Positions 36,429 to 47,691 of a DNA stretch of 64,000 nt are shown here, one piece after another. Each line of letters begins with the position of its first letter. The stretch's first letter is position 1. A model generated the notes under the pieces. The model had not been told where the DNA came from. It saw only the letters and a list, made by a program, of their open reading frames with translations, and did not search any database. Both the position numbers and the translations under genes were made by a program. The stretch comes from Ampullaceana balthica (lineage: Eukaryota > Mollusca > Gastropoda > Lymnaeidae): contig CALYLW010000499.1 in the NCBI GenBank assembly GCA_944989445.1, forward strand, positions 667,838 through 731,837, read 5' to 3'.

Positions 36429-36715
36429 ATAATTTGTAATTGCAAAAATACCATAGATGAGATATTTTATATATTAATTAGTAATAAGAAGATAAAATAA
36501 AGAGAGAGGAAAGCCATTTTTTTTAAAGTTCGCTTTATTCAAATATATTTTACATAGATTTGTTTTGAGCCAGTAATTTGCTTGAAGGCTTAGATTATTT
36601 GTGTAAGATTTTATTTTGAATAATCTTACCCCTTTATTATTCCATCTTTAGATTTCCTATAGTCAATTAAACAATATAATTTGCAATTGTCACGCAATTA
36701 GTGTCTGTCAGTCCT

Positions 36716-37095
36716 GACGCTACTAATTTTAGAAAGCAGGGAAAACCAAATTACTGCACCAATGCATCAAAAGGTGTGCAAATTAAAAATGTGCTGTAAA
36801 AAAATATTATATGACGTCATTGTTTTCGCTCATATTTTAATTTTGGAAAAGGGATCAATGTAAAAAGAGGATTTGATGATGGTTAATTATAAAATCAAAT
36901 AATAAAGGGGAGGGGGCGCCGTAGGCGCCCTGCAACCCCTATTATAAAATACTTTGTGTACATTTCAGAAAGTTTAATATTTCGTATTTATCAAACAAGG
37001 ACAAGTTAGTTGGGCTTTTGAAAACGTGCATTTTTTAATAAAATAAATAGATTTCAGCTGAAAACTTCCGTCATTTTTGACGGGTGATACGCTAG
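36716..37095 (+). mobile_element. Helitron-like element, 5'-truncated
   Basis: Internal GGCGCCGTAGGCGCC palindrome, then CCGTCATTTTTGACGG hairpin, GTGATACGCTAG and host T. It combines the GGCGCC block of one family with the GTGATAC-CTAG end of the other. Confidence 0.65.
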
Positions 37096-38283
37096 TACAG
37101 AATATAATTAAAAACAGGAAGCTTAATGGATGTCGTCCTAAAATATATATGCATTTTCACAGTTATTTCTCTTTGACAGTGCATTTTAAAGTTCTTAATT
37201 TAAGAAGACAAAAATTCAAATTTAAAAAAATAAAAATATAACAGCTATTTGACATAATCAAAGTGCAAAAAAATTAAATACTGATCACGTTAGAGCAGCT
37301 TTCTTCAAAACAAATATATATAATAACAATAATTTTAAAAACTAGTGGTCTTCAAAGTAATTTTTTTTTAATTCGACATTAAAAAAAATAAATGGTTTTT
37401 AACAAACTGCTACAAAAATTTCACTTTTTTATTTTAATTTTACATTTATTTCCCTTTTTCATATCTGTCTCCCAATTCACACAAAAACACTACCACACAA
37501 ACACACAAAAAAATAAATAAATAAAAAATAATAAACAAATCTTAGTTTCTGACACCCACACTTAGTACCCACTTACGAGTACATATAAGTGACACTTTTC
37601 AATTAAATTAACAAAGCACACATTTGGGACTCATCATAGTCATTTGTTAAATCGTAAAACGCCATCTCTAATTGTGTCATGTTCCAAATTCGAGAAATGT
37701 TTTCGTAAACCTAACTTTTCAGTGTACATATAGAAGTTACAATATATTTTGACGAATATATTGTCATCGTAAAGTTGTCTCGATCAACTCTATTCAGCTT
37801 ACTCGAGTTAACAAATATGTGTTAAGATGATCCTCACAGAATTCCCAAAATAATTAAATTTACCGCTTAAAGCAAGTTGTCCTACACACTTTGGGACTCA
37901 GTGTAGGTTTGTAATTTCTCAAGTCGGAAAAGGCGCTATCTATTTCGCAATATTACAAAATTTCGACAAAAGGCTTTCTGTAAAACAATTTTTTTTTAAC
38001 GTAATTCCCCTTGGAAAAATTGCGTTTATAGATTCGAAATGTCTGTCAAGCTTGACAATGCAGCTCCTCCTGAACCGTATATATGGGGGATATGACATTA
38101 TATTGTGTTTGGTTTCAGATTTACTTATTTGAATCGACTTTTATTGTAATCTAGAATGATTTCCATTGAATAATAAAATCGGAAATTCTTTGTTGGAAAT
38201 TGCTTTTAAATACTCATTCGAGTTTTTATTTCTTGTTTCAGCATACATCTAGAAGTAACGAAAGTTTGAAAAATATTTCGATA
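37096..38283. other. intergenic AT-rich DNA
   Basis: No gene or repeat recognised. Confidence 0.45.
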
Positions 38284-38591
38284 CGTGTGTATCACCCGTC
38301 AAAAATGCCAGAAGTTTTCAAAATAAATGCACATTAGAAAAAAATAACGCAATAATAAACTTTCATTTATTTTATTCATTTTTATTTTATTCAATTATTA
38401 TATTGAACAATTTTATGCGGAACGTTCGAAAAGTGTTATTTTTGGTACAGTACTTTTGGTTTGCTGCTTTCTAAAACTATTAGCACTATAAAACAAAATC
38501 GATCGCAGAGCCAGCTAACACCATTATATCCATCGCAGCGCCACCTAACTGCAGTAAGTCTATATTGAAAAACGGGAATTATGTATATTGA
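38284..38591 (-). mobile_element. non-autonomous Helitron, ~308 bp
   Basis: On the minus strand it starts TCAATATACATAATTCCCG and ends with TGGCATTTTTGACGGGTGAT then CAC. The hairpin has lost pairing and the terminal CTAG has decayed. Otherwise collinear with 34889-35171. Confidence 0.65.
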
Positions 38592-39006
38592 TAAAAAAGT
38601 TGTAAACAAGTTTTGTCTTCATCAAGTCGACTAAGCTGACTGAAGTTAAAGTAGAATTAACAAGTAGGCCTACACGTTGAGATAAGTCCACAAAGAATTT
38701 CCCCAAAAATGGATTTATCTCTTAGTGCAATTGATGCGACAGATTACCCTGATGTTCTATTAATAGATTTCCGCCATGACAGAAATATACCACAGCTGTA
38801 ACACACTACTAAAAAAATAAATTACGTTTGGTCGATACAATAGCAAATTGAGTTGATAGAGAAAGATGCATTTTAAGCAGGGGCAAATTTCTTTTTAATA
38901 TTGGCCTTTGATTCAAGTAGACTTTGAACACACAACAAAGCACATGATTAGTATAATTTATGCCAATGTTGTTAAACGCCATGTAAAAAGACGGAGGAAC
39001 CAATAA
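38592..39006. other. intergenic DNA
   Basis: Nothing recognised. Confidence 0.4.
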
Positions 39007-39080
39007 CGGGGTTAAATTGTGTAACAAAGCCAGATCCGTGAGTTAAATTATGTAACAAAATAGTCACATACCTGAGTTAA
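39007..39080. repeat. ~32-bp satellite, left part
   Basis: Units of the form GAGTTAAATTGTGTAACAAA with a CAGATACCTG part. The array resumes at 40290-40455 on the other side of the LINE, and similar units occur at 44108-44240. Confidence 0.7.
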
Positions 39081-40280
39081 ACTTATCTTATCTTATCTTA
39101 TCTGTTTACAGACGCTCCTTCTATACAGAAGATTATTGCGTCCTACGCTTATCTATGGTTTGTGTTTAGTCCTGCATTTTTATTAGAGATTTAAATGTTG
39201 ATAAAGTGTTGGTTTTCCTGGATTCTTCAGGCAACCCATTCCACGCCCTAATTCCGGACGGGAAGAAGGAAAACTTGTATGTGTTTGTTCTTGCATACGG
39301 AATAAGAAAGGTGTTTTTATCCTTATGTCTATCTGAGGGTTGTATTAAGTTATCTTTGTGTTGTATTTCTAAATTAGAATTAATTGCTTTATGTATTATT
39401 ACTACTTTGCTCTTGGTTCTTCTATCCTCTAGTGTTTCAAGGTTTAATGATTTAACTAATGGTGTTACTCTTGTCAGTTTCGAATATTCTCCAGTAATGA
39501 ATCTGGCAGCTCTTTTTTGAATTTGTTCTAGTTTATCAATGTTTTCTTTGGTGGATGGGTCCCATACAGAAGATGCATATTCTAGTGCAGGTCTCACCAA
39601 AGTGAGGTAGCATTTTAGTTTTATATATCTATTACATTTGTTAAAGTTCCTTTTTATAAAGCCTAAGGTTTTGTTTGATTTTTTAATAACCTCATTGACA
39701 TGGGGATTCCATGATAGTTTCTCATTTATTAAGACTCCTAAGTATTTTGCATCTTTAGTTTGGGTCAGTTCTTTTCCATGAATGTAATATTTTGAATTTA
39801 TTTGTTTCTTTTTCTTTGTTACTCTTAACAGTTGACACTTTTCTGGATGGAAAGACATACTCCAGTTAGTTTCCCATTTTATCAATTCATCTAAGTCTTT
39901 TTGTAAAATTTTGCTATCTTGTTCTGATTTAATTGTTCTATAGATTATACAATCATCAGCAAATAGCCTAACTTTTGTACCTGTTGAGATGTTGTTGGGT
40001 AAATCATTTATATAAATTAAAAAGAGTAAGGGACCTAGCACAGTTCCTTGTGGAACTCCTGAGTTAACCTTTATTGGTGCAGATTTAGATCCATTAATTA
40101 TTACAGTTTGCTCCCTGCCCAAAAGGAAGTCTTGGATCCAGTGATGTTAGGAACCTGAGATTCCAAAGTAGTTAAGTTTTTTAAGTAAACTAAGGTGGTG
40201 AACTTTGTCAAATGCTTTTGAGAAGTCTAGTAATATTGTATCTATTTGATCATTTTTGTCCAAGCCCTTTGATAGTTCAT
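39080..40280 (-). mobile_element. CR1/Jockey-group LINE, copy 2 (5'-truncated)
   Basis: Very similar to copy 1 (9055-10251), including the 3' UTR and a four-unit TTATC tail. The 5' end stops inside the RT domain. It sits inside a ~32-bp satellite, so insertion postdates the satellite. Confidence 0.9.
39166..40122 (-). pseudogene. LINE reverse transcriptase fragment with nonsense codon
   Basis: Encodes the RT domain from GREQTVIINGSKSAP onward: SGVPQGTVLGPLLF, FADD and the complete C-terminus ending LIKMQD. Just upstream the copy-1 codon TTA (Leu of GSLHHW) is TAA here, so the frame is closed. The element is dead in cis. Confidence 0.9.
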
Positions 40281-40289
40281 CAAATAGCC

Positions 40290-40455
40290 TAATACGTTAC
40301 AAAGAAATAGACAGATGCCTGAGTTAAAATGTGTAACAAAATCGACAGATCACTGAGTTAAATTCTGTAACTAAAGAGCAAGATGCCTTAAGAACCCTAA
40401 CCCTAAACCTAACTCTAACCAAAGAGCCAGAGTTAAATTGTATAAAAAAATAACC
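40290..40455. repeat. ~32-bp satellite, right part, with telomere-like patch
   Basis: Four or five diverged GAGTTAAA..TGTAACAAA units. At about 40391-40418 they include AACCCTAACCCTAAACCTAA, which resembles short interstitial TTAGGG-type telomere repeats. Confidence 0.65.
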
Positions 40456-40473
40456 AGATACATCCTATATAAT

Positions 40474-40948
40474 ATAAAATAATGTAAAAAAATCTTTTTT
40501 TAAAAAGGGACACACTTTTTTTTTACATATAGAAAGTGCACAAAAAAGAAGAAAATAAATATTTTCTATGAAAACAGGTGAAATCGGTGAACCTATCTAC
40601 TGCACATAAAAGCGTGGGGCGACCATCACAAATCATTTCTCATTGCAACTATTCTCTTACATATAGATAAATATTTCTAATTAATGTAATAGTAGCATTG
40701 ATATGATCAAAGTTGTGAAGCTTTTACTGTTTATTAATATTCATACAAATTTGTTTTTATGTTTCGCAGCCTTGTACACGATAGAGAGTTGTGATGAACG
40801 CCCCACCCTTTTATGTGCAGTAGATAGGTTCACCGATTTCATCTGTTTTCATAGAAAAAATTTATTTTCTTCTTTTTAGTATACTTTCTATATGTAAATA
40901 AAAGCGTGTCCTTTTTTTTAAAAAAAGATTTTTTTTACATTATTTTAT
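40474..40948. mobile_element. foldback element with ~160-bp inverted arms
   Basis: Left arm 40474-40631 and right arm 40788-40948 are reverse complements with few mismatches, including GGTGAACCTATCTACTGCAC and its complement. The ~156-bp centre is unique. Ends are T-rich (AAAATCTTTTTTTAAAAA). No ORF. The T-rich end motif recurs at 41490-41530 and 43260-43320. Confidence 0.85.
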
Positions 40949-41279
40949 TTTCTACTTTTTAGTATCAAGATTTTTTAAAATTGTTTTTTCGACCTTATCA
41001 ATTCAATTTAATTAGTTAAACTTCATGGTCAGTAACTTAAATGTGATAGTCGTTATTCATTACAAATTTATGTATAATACAACCAAAAAAAAACATTTTC
41101 CCTAATTGAAAATTGAACCTCGTACCCCCCTGTCGGCAATCGATCACGCTTATATTTCGGCCAGCAAGACTTGATGGTGATAGTACTTTAAGTTATAATA
41201 ATTGTATCCCTCTAGGGCAAATTGAGACATGGTTCATTGACGCGAGTTATAATATTTTATATAGACAAAAACTAAAAAC

Positions 41280-41842
41280 TAAAAGTGCATTAATTTAATT
41301 ACGGTACATTCGATCGATCTGAAATTTTGATACATGCATTGTCATCTACGATCTACATGTGGTAAAAAATTTAGATCTCTAGGACCATCAGAAGTGGTTT
41401 AATTTTAAGTTACAAATTTGAAGGAAGGATGGATGGATGGATGGATACAACATACAAACAGTGTGACTTAAATAAAAGCGTGTAATAATTAAATATTCAA
41501 AAAAATCTTTTTTTTAAAAGGACACGCTTTTAACATAATCACTACTTTTAGTAATGTCTCATATATAAGGGTTTTATAGTCAAAAACTTTGTTTTTACAG
41601 CTATTTTTTAAAACTTATAATAAAAACTCTTTAAAATTCACGTCCGAAGCCCACACATCTTTATTACCACTATTTTTTTTTATACCAAGCACCTCATAAG
41701 CGCCCGCCCAACGTTTTATACCACAGTATTGTGTTCACGTGGTGAACTCATGGATGTCAACAAAGCAGACGGGTACCGATGCTTATATATAGACTATAGA
41801 TAAACTAATAAAACAAACCCGTAAAAACAAAGTTTTTGACTA
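41280..41842. repeat. composite repeat unit 1
   Basis: Consists of a TTAATTTAATTACGGTACAT block with a variant tail, a GGATGGATGGAT tract, the ATCTTTTTTTTAAAAGGACA block, and 41630-41800, which recurs almost unchanged at 43390-43570. Confidence 0.7.
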
Positions 41843-42000
41843 TAAATCCCTTATATATGAGACATAACTAACAGTATTGATTATTTTCAAACATTTACAG
41901 ACTGACACCGAGTGATGTCCCTTGTCTTTAATAAATGGGGGTGGGATGTGAGGGGGTGTCGGCACGACGGTCGGCGTCAACTCAAACCCTCGTGAAACTG
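41843..42000 (+). repeat. 515-bp TIR repeat, copy h (left part)
   Basis: Left terminus TAAATCCCTTATAT and the first ~150 bp, then broken at GTCAACTCAAACCCTCGTG. Confidence 0.75.
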
Positions 42001-42041
42001 GAAGAAAAAAAATAAACCCGTAAAAACAAAGTTTTTGACTA

Positions 42042-42542
42042 TAAATCCCTTATATATGAGACATAACTAACAGTATTGATTATTTTCAAACATTTACAGA
42101 CTGAATCTGTCTTAACACAAGTTTGCTTCATAACCCTAGGGGGGGAGGGGTGGGTGGGAGGGGGAGAGGGGAAAAGTCTGGTCACCGATTCGCTTGACCG
42201 AGCTCAGAGTGACACGTAAAATGTAAACAAAAGCGCACCGTCGTTTCGTTGGGTCGCCTCAATGCTCAAACTTTCACGTGGCAAAAAAAAATAACAAATC
42301 GTGAATTTAAATTACATACCTCATATAAGGATAAACTAAAAATGCGTTAATTTAATTACGGTACGTTCGATCGATACGAAATTTTTATACGATGCATTGT
42401 TAGGTCAGACGGGTCCGTGTGCCAAATTTCAGTTCGATCGGATCATGGAAAGTGGTTCATTTTTGACTTCTGTTTTTCCGCCCGCCCGCCCGCCGAGCCC
42501 AAGACAGAGAGAGACGGCCGCGAAGTTAATATAAGGGATTTA
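42042..42542 (+). repeat. 515-bp TIR repeat, copy i (full length)
   Basis: Both termini intact. Head-to-tail with copies h and j, linked by AACCCGTAAAAACAAAG. Confidence 0.85.
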
Positions 42543-42577
42543 ATAAAACAAACCCGTAAAAACAAAGTTTTTGACTA

Positions 42578-42965
42578 TAAATCCCTTATATATGAGACAT
42601 AACTAACAGTAGTGATTATTTTTAAACATTTACAGACTGACACTGAGTGATGGCCCTTGTCTTTAATAAATGGGGGTGGGATGTGAGGGGGTGTCGGCAC
42701 GACGGTCGTCGTCAACACGACGGTCGGCGTCAACTCAAACTCACGTGGAACCTGAATTAAACAGTGAATTTTGAATTACATACCTCATATAAGGATAAAC
42801 TAAAAATGCATTAATTTAATTACGGTACGTTCGATCGATCTGAACTTTTGATACGATGCATTGTTAGGTTCGACGGGTCCGTGTGCCAAATTTCAGTTTG
42901 ATCGGATCATGGGAAATGGGTCATTTTTTACTTCTGTTTTTCCGCCCGCCGAGCCCAAGACAGAC

Positions 42966-43016
<51 letters not shown>

Positions 43017-43044
43017 CGGCGGTGAAGTTAATATAAGGGATTTA
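42578..43044 (+). repeat. 515-bp TIR repeat, copy j
   Basis: Both termini present, with an internal deletion beyond the poly-G region and an expanded GA tract near 42965-43015. Confidence 0.8.
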
Positions 43045-43770
43045 AAAATGCAATAATTTCATTACTTTACAATCGATCGATCTGAAATTTTGATACAATG
43101 CATGTCATCCAAGATCTATCAGTGGTAAAATTTTTAGATCTCTAGAACCATCAGAAATGGTATAATTTTACGTTTCAAGTTTTGAAGGAAGGATGGATAC
43201 AACATACAAACATTGTGACTTAAATAAAAGCCTGTAATAAAAGCCTGTAATAATTAAATATTTAAAAAATCTTTTTTTTTAAAAAGGACACACTTTTAAC
43301 ATAATCACTGCTTTTTAGTAATGTCCCATATATAAGTGATTTATAGTCAAAAACTTTGTTTTCACAGCTATTTTTTAAAACTTATAATAAAAACTCTTTA
43401 AAATTCACGTCTGAAGCCCACACATATTTTTTACCACTATTTTTTTATACCAAACACCTCATAAGTGCCCGCCCAACGTTTTATACCACGGTGTTGTGTT
43501 CACGTGGTGAACTCTTGGATGTCAACAAAGCAGACGGGTACCGATGCTTATATATAGACTATAGATAAACTAAAAATGCAATAATTTCAATACGTTACAA
43601 TCGATCGATCTGAAATTTTAATACAATGCATTGTCATCCAAGATCTATCTGTGGTAAAATTTTTAGATCTCTAGGACCATCACAAGTTGTATAATTTTAC
43701 GTTTCAAGTTTTGAAGGAAGGATGGATACAACATACAAACATTGTGACTTAAATAAAAGCGTGTAAAAAG
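43045..43770. repeat. composite repeat unit 2
   Basis: Second copy of the composite seen at 41280-41842, about 1.74 kb downstream. 43390-43570 repeats 41630-41800, and GGAAGGATGGATACAACATA occurs twice here. Confidence 0.7.
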
Positions 43771-44110
43771 GCAAGTTTCTGTCCTTTCTGTCCGGTCATC
43801 TATAGCGATTGGTCCCTCAAACACATATGACTCCTACAGCCAATCATATTGAACACGTTTACGCCATTTACGCGGACGTTCAAAACGAGTTATTTTTGGT
43901 GCAGTATTTCTTCCAAGACTTTATTTTGAGTTATGCGCGTTGGGATTTATAGCAAAAAGCTCTGTTTTTACGAGTTATTTATTTTAACTATAATGGACAG
44001 TATTTTTGACGCGATCCACTTGTAACGCCGGTCGAGACGGCTGTTGGAGGGGAGTTACAACATGCCACCGAAAGGTGGCGGAACGTCCTTGGACGGGCTT
44101 TGTTGCTCGT
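43750..44110 (+). repeat. dispersed ~320-bp repeat, copy 2
   Basis: Near-identical partner of 36092-36428, with a 7-base insertion and a one-base change in the GCCACCGAAAGGTGGC hairpin. Confidence 0.75.
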
Positions 44111-44439
44111 TTATTATATTGTGTAAAAAAATGACAAGATACTTGTGTTACGTTTTTTTTAAAACAAAATATGCAGATACCTGAGTTAAATTTTGCAACA
44201 CATTGTTTAAATTTCATGGGTTGCATTGCGTAGCTAAATAGGCAGATGTTACCAAAGGTATTGGTTCTAACACACCTGTTGATATTTGCCCGTGTTCTGA
44301 CTCAATATTTGTCCATGATAACTGCATCTCAGAGACAATGCTAAAATGTGGCTGGTAAACCTTTTTTTGAGGCCCCTAGCCTATTAACTCGTGAACTTTC
44401 TGACTTGCTAGAGAGCTGAAATTTTCACAGTAGGTTTGG

Positions 44440-44825
44440 TTTGTGGGGAGGATAAAGCTATTAAATTTTCAGATCGAGCGAATGGACCGTAATTAAATTA
44501 ATTCAGTTTTAGTTTATCTCTTTAAGTAGCGGCCAGCTTTTGTTGACATTTTACGAGTCACGCTGAGTTAAGTTCTGCCATCCGTGACGAAACATTTTAA
44601 CTGCCCCCTCCGTTTTAAAACAAAGGGTATTTAAGGCAATCTCAGCCTGTAAATGTTTGTCGCGTTTAAGCATGATAAATACTTTTTATTTATGTCTCAT
44701 ATATAAGGTATTTATTATAGTCATAGTCAAAAAAATTTGTTTTTACGGGGTTGTTTAATTCAGTCCCTTATATTAACTTCCTTTGTTTTTAAGGGGTTAT
44801 TTAATTCAATCCCTTATATTAACTT
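44440..44825 (-). repeat. 515-bp TIR repeat, inverted copies m
   Basis: Minus-oriented sequence: CGTAATTAAATTAATTCAG, GCCTGTAAATGTTTGTCGCG, TGTCTCATATATAAGG, then a second right terminus reading CCCTTATATTAACTTC in reverse. It faces the plus-oriented copies k and l, making a large inverted arrangement. Confidence 0.7.
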
Positions 44826-44914
44826 CACCGTCTCTTCTTGGGTTCGCAGGCGATCGGTCGGGTGGAAAAATAAAGGTAAATACAAAAAACTCGTAAAAAC
44901 AAAGTTTTTGAATA

Positions 44915-45421
44915 TAAATCCGTTATATATGAGTCATAATTAAAAGTATTGATCATGTTCAAACGCGACAAACATTTACAGACTGGATCTGCTTAACTCC
45001 TGCTGTATAACCAGGGAGGGGGGTTGGGTTGGGAGAGGGAAAAGGTCTGGTCACCAATCGCTGGACCGAGCTCAGCCTGACACGCAAAATGTAAACAAAA
45101 GTACGCCGGTACATCGATGGGTCGCGTCAACGCGTGGACTGAACAAAAATAATAACAAACAGTGAAATTGAATTACATATGTTGTACAGAGATAGACTAA
45201 AAATGCATTAATTTAATTACGGTATGTTCGACCGATCTGAAATTTTGATACGATGCATTGTTAGGTGACACAAGTCACATGTGCTAAATTTCAGCTCGAT
45301 AGCATCACGGGAAGTGGGCCATTTTTTACTTTTTTTTTCGCCTGACGTACGAAGAGATGACGACAGACAGAGAGAGAGAGAGACAGAGAGACAAGATTTT
45401 GAAGTTAATATAAGGGATTTA
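44915..45421 (+). repeat. 515-bp TIR repeat, copy k (full length)
   Basis: TAAATCCGTTATAT to ATATAAGGGATTTA, 507 bp, all internal blocks present. Confidence 0.85.
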
Positions 45422-45456
45422 ATTAAACAACCCAGCAAAAACAAAGTTTTTGATTA

Positions 45457-45865
45457 TAAATCCCATATATATTAGACATAATTAAAAGTATTGATCATGT
45501 GGAAACGCGACAAACATTTACAGACTGAATCTGCCTTATGCCCATTTACTGTATAACCCGGGGGGGGGTCTGGTCACCGATCGCTGGACCGAGCTCAGCG
45601 TGACACGTAAAATGTAAACAAAATCACGACGGTACATTGATGGGTGGTGTCAACGCAAGCACTGGCACGTGGAAGAAAAACAATAACAAACCGTGAATTT
45701 GAATTCCATACGTTGTAAAGAGATAAACGAAAAATGCATTAATTTAATTACGTAACGTTCGATCAATCTGTAATTTTGATACGATGCATTGTTACGTAAC
45801 ACAAGTCTATGAGCCAAATTTCAGCTCGATGGCATCACGGGAAGTGGGTCATTTTTTACATTTGC
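45457..45865 (+). repeat. 515-bp TIR repeat, copy l (right-truncated)
   Basis: Starts TAAATCCCATATAT and ends abruptly after GTGGGTCATTTTTTACATTT. Confidence 0.8.
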
Positions 45866-46439
45866 TGGGGTCTAAATTTGATAAAATGTAATTAAAAATG
45901 TATATTTATAAGTTTTTTTTAAATTTTCTCAAAATCTAATTTTTCATAAAATTCCTTCACATTTAACACTGTTACTTCTAAAATACTTATTGAATAGCTT
46001 TATAAATTGGAAGGAATGTTTTTTATATATGTATTGTGTTTGCATAGTAATTTATTTAAGTTTGGATGAACAACAAAGGAAATATTCAGGAAAATGTTAT
46101 CCCCTACCCTAATATTTTTTTACCGAAGAACATGGATACCTACAAAATTTACGTAAATTTCATTTTTTACTCTATTTCAATTATATTACTATACAATATT
46201 AGTATCACTGAGTGCTACAAGGTTTCTAATTTGTATGGATATGTCTCTATTTGGTCTTGAGATACATTGATTCTCAATTTAGACCATATTTTAACATTTT
46301 CGCAAAAATTTACCCTATATATGATCAAAATAATAATTTTTTGATAATTTAGATTTTTTTAGTATTTTTTTTATTGACTTTGAACAAGAGTTTTAAAAAC
46401 TCAAGCAAAAAATTGTCTTATTCAACATTTCAATTTTGA
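45866..46439. other. AT-rich intergenic DNA
   Basis: No recognised feature. It may hold further decayed hAT transposase sequence. Confidence 0.4.
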
Positions 46440-47243
46440 GGTTTAACCTGCCCTTAAAAGACAGATTTGTTTCTCTGAAAAGTATACCAGAAGACTTTAA
46501 TTTTCTGACTTGCAAAGCGTTTCAATCTTTTGCAATGGCAGATTTACAATCTAAATCTGCATGCTCTATTATCGGGCAAACTTCCTGAAATAAATAAAGA
46601 GCAAATTATAATTGAAACAAATTGCCTTAAACACCATTTGATTAAACTATTGCAAAACAAAAAACCCGATGACATGTTTAATTTAGATCTTCTAAATGTT
46701 CTCTCTACATTGGAATTGCAAGAATCGTACCCGAATATCGATCGAGCTCTGAAAACATTTCTTACAATGCCAACCACAGTAGCCACTGCTAAAAGGAGTG
46801 AAACCAAAAATTATCAAAAATTACTTGGAGACCGTCCGTAAAGTACGTCACGCTCCAGAGGTGGGGAGGGGGTGTAAGAAAGTGTGACACTTTGTGGCAA
46901 GGGGGGGGGGTCCAGCCATGTGTAACGTCACGGTGTTTTATATTAAATTTTAATCATTTTTTAAATAAAAAAACAACATTTTTCTTCCAAGTGTGACGTA
47001 CTTTAGGGGGGGGGGTCCCAGATATGTCACAGTTTATGACAGGGGGAGTGGGGTGGGGGGGTAAAAATGGTCAAACATAGCGTGACGTTCTTTATGGACG
47101 GCCCCTTGAGATCGAAGTCAGGTCAACAATGCACATCATCTCTAGCTCTTCTTTCCATCGAACGTGGACTTACCATTCAAATAAACTTCCATGAAATAAT
47201 CACCAATTTTGCAAACATTAAAGCAAGAAAAGTTCAGCTTTGA
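46440..47243 (+). pseudogene. hAT-family transposase relic split by a MITE
   Basis: Encodes the C-terminal dimerisation region of a ZMYM1-like hAT transposase: LNVLSTLELQESYPNIDRAL and KTFLTMPTTVATAKRSETK upstream of the MITE at 46828-47105. Beyond it, in another frame, SSLALLSIERGLTIQINFHE and FANIKARKVQL then stop (TGA 47241-47243). Joining across the MITE puts ...KNYQKLL next to ...RSTM, as hAT proteins have. At least one more frameshift follows. Upstream of 46530 the frame is also broken. Confidence 0.75.
46828..47105. mobile_element. MITE with ACGTCACGC inverted ends
   Basis: Left end GGAGACCGTCCGTAAAGTAC continuing GTCACGCT. Right end, in reverse, GGGGCCGTCCATAAAGAACG continuing TCACGCT. 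Flanked by a TTG/TTG target duplication (46825-46827 and 47106-47108). It lies inside the hAT transposase relic. A half copy is at 8520-8636. Confidence 0.8.
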
Positions 47244-47579
47244 GCCTTCGATATGGGACATAGGAGTGGATCGGCGGAGTGTTACTAAAATTTACTTTTA
47301 ATTGTGAGTTTCTATCGCTATGTATGAGATAATGAGTATGACACATTGACACTATTGTTTTTATTTATAATACATGATACTTCAAGTTTTGCTGTAGTCT
47401 GTACTAACACAACAATATCCAGTTTTATCCAACAATTTATTTAGTATTATTTAGTAAATAATAAACAGTAAATTAGTATTGTTCCTGTCTTTTGCATTTT
47501 TTTTTATAATCACGTCGTATGACTGTCACTGTCGGACTACGTTATTATTGTCATAAATAAAATAAGAGAAATTCATTTT

Positions 47580-47691
47580 TTTTCTCTATCAATTGAAAAA
47601 GTCGCATAGCTGAAACTTGTCAATATATCAAGGGCGCCAAAAATTAAATTAGCCAAGGGCGTCAAAAACCCAGTTATGCCTCTGTATGCAA
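47580..47691 (-). mobile_element. hAT-type MITE fragment
   Basis: Shares CAAGGGCGCCA..AAATTA and TAGCCAAGGGCG with the complete MITE at 61707-61872 and ends CAGTTATGCCTCTG. The other end is missing. Confidence 0.6.

Noticed and set aside
46066..46260. 64-codon ORF as a small membrane protein
   Set aside because: AT-rich composition explains the hydrophobic residues, and there is no supporting context.
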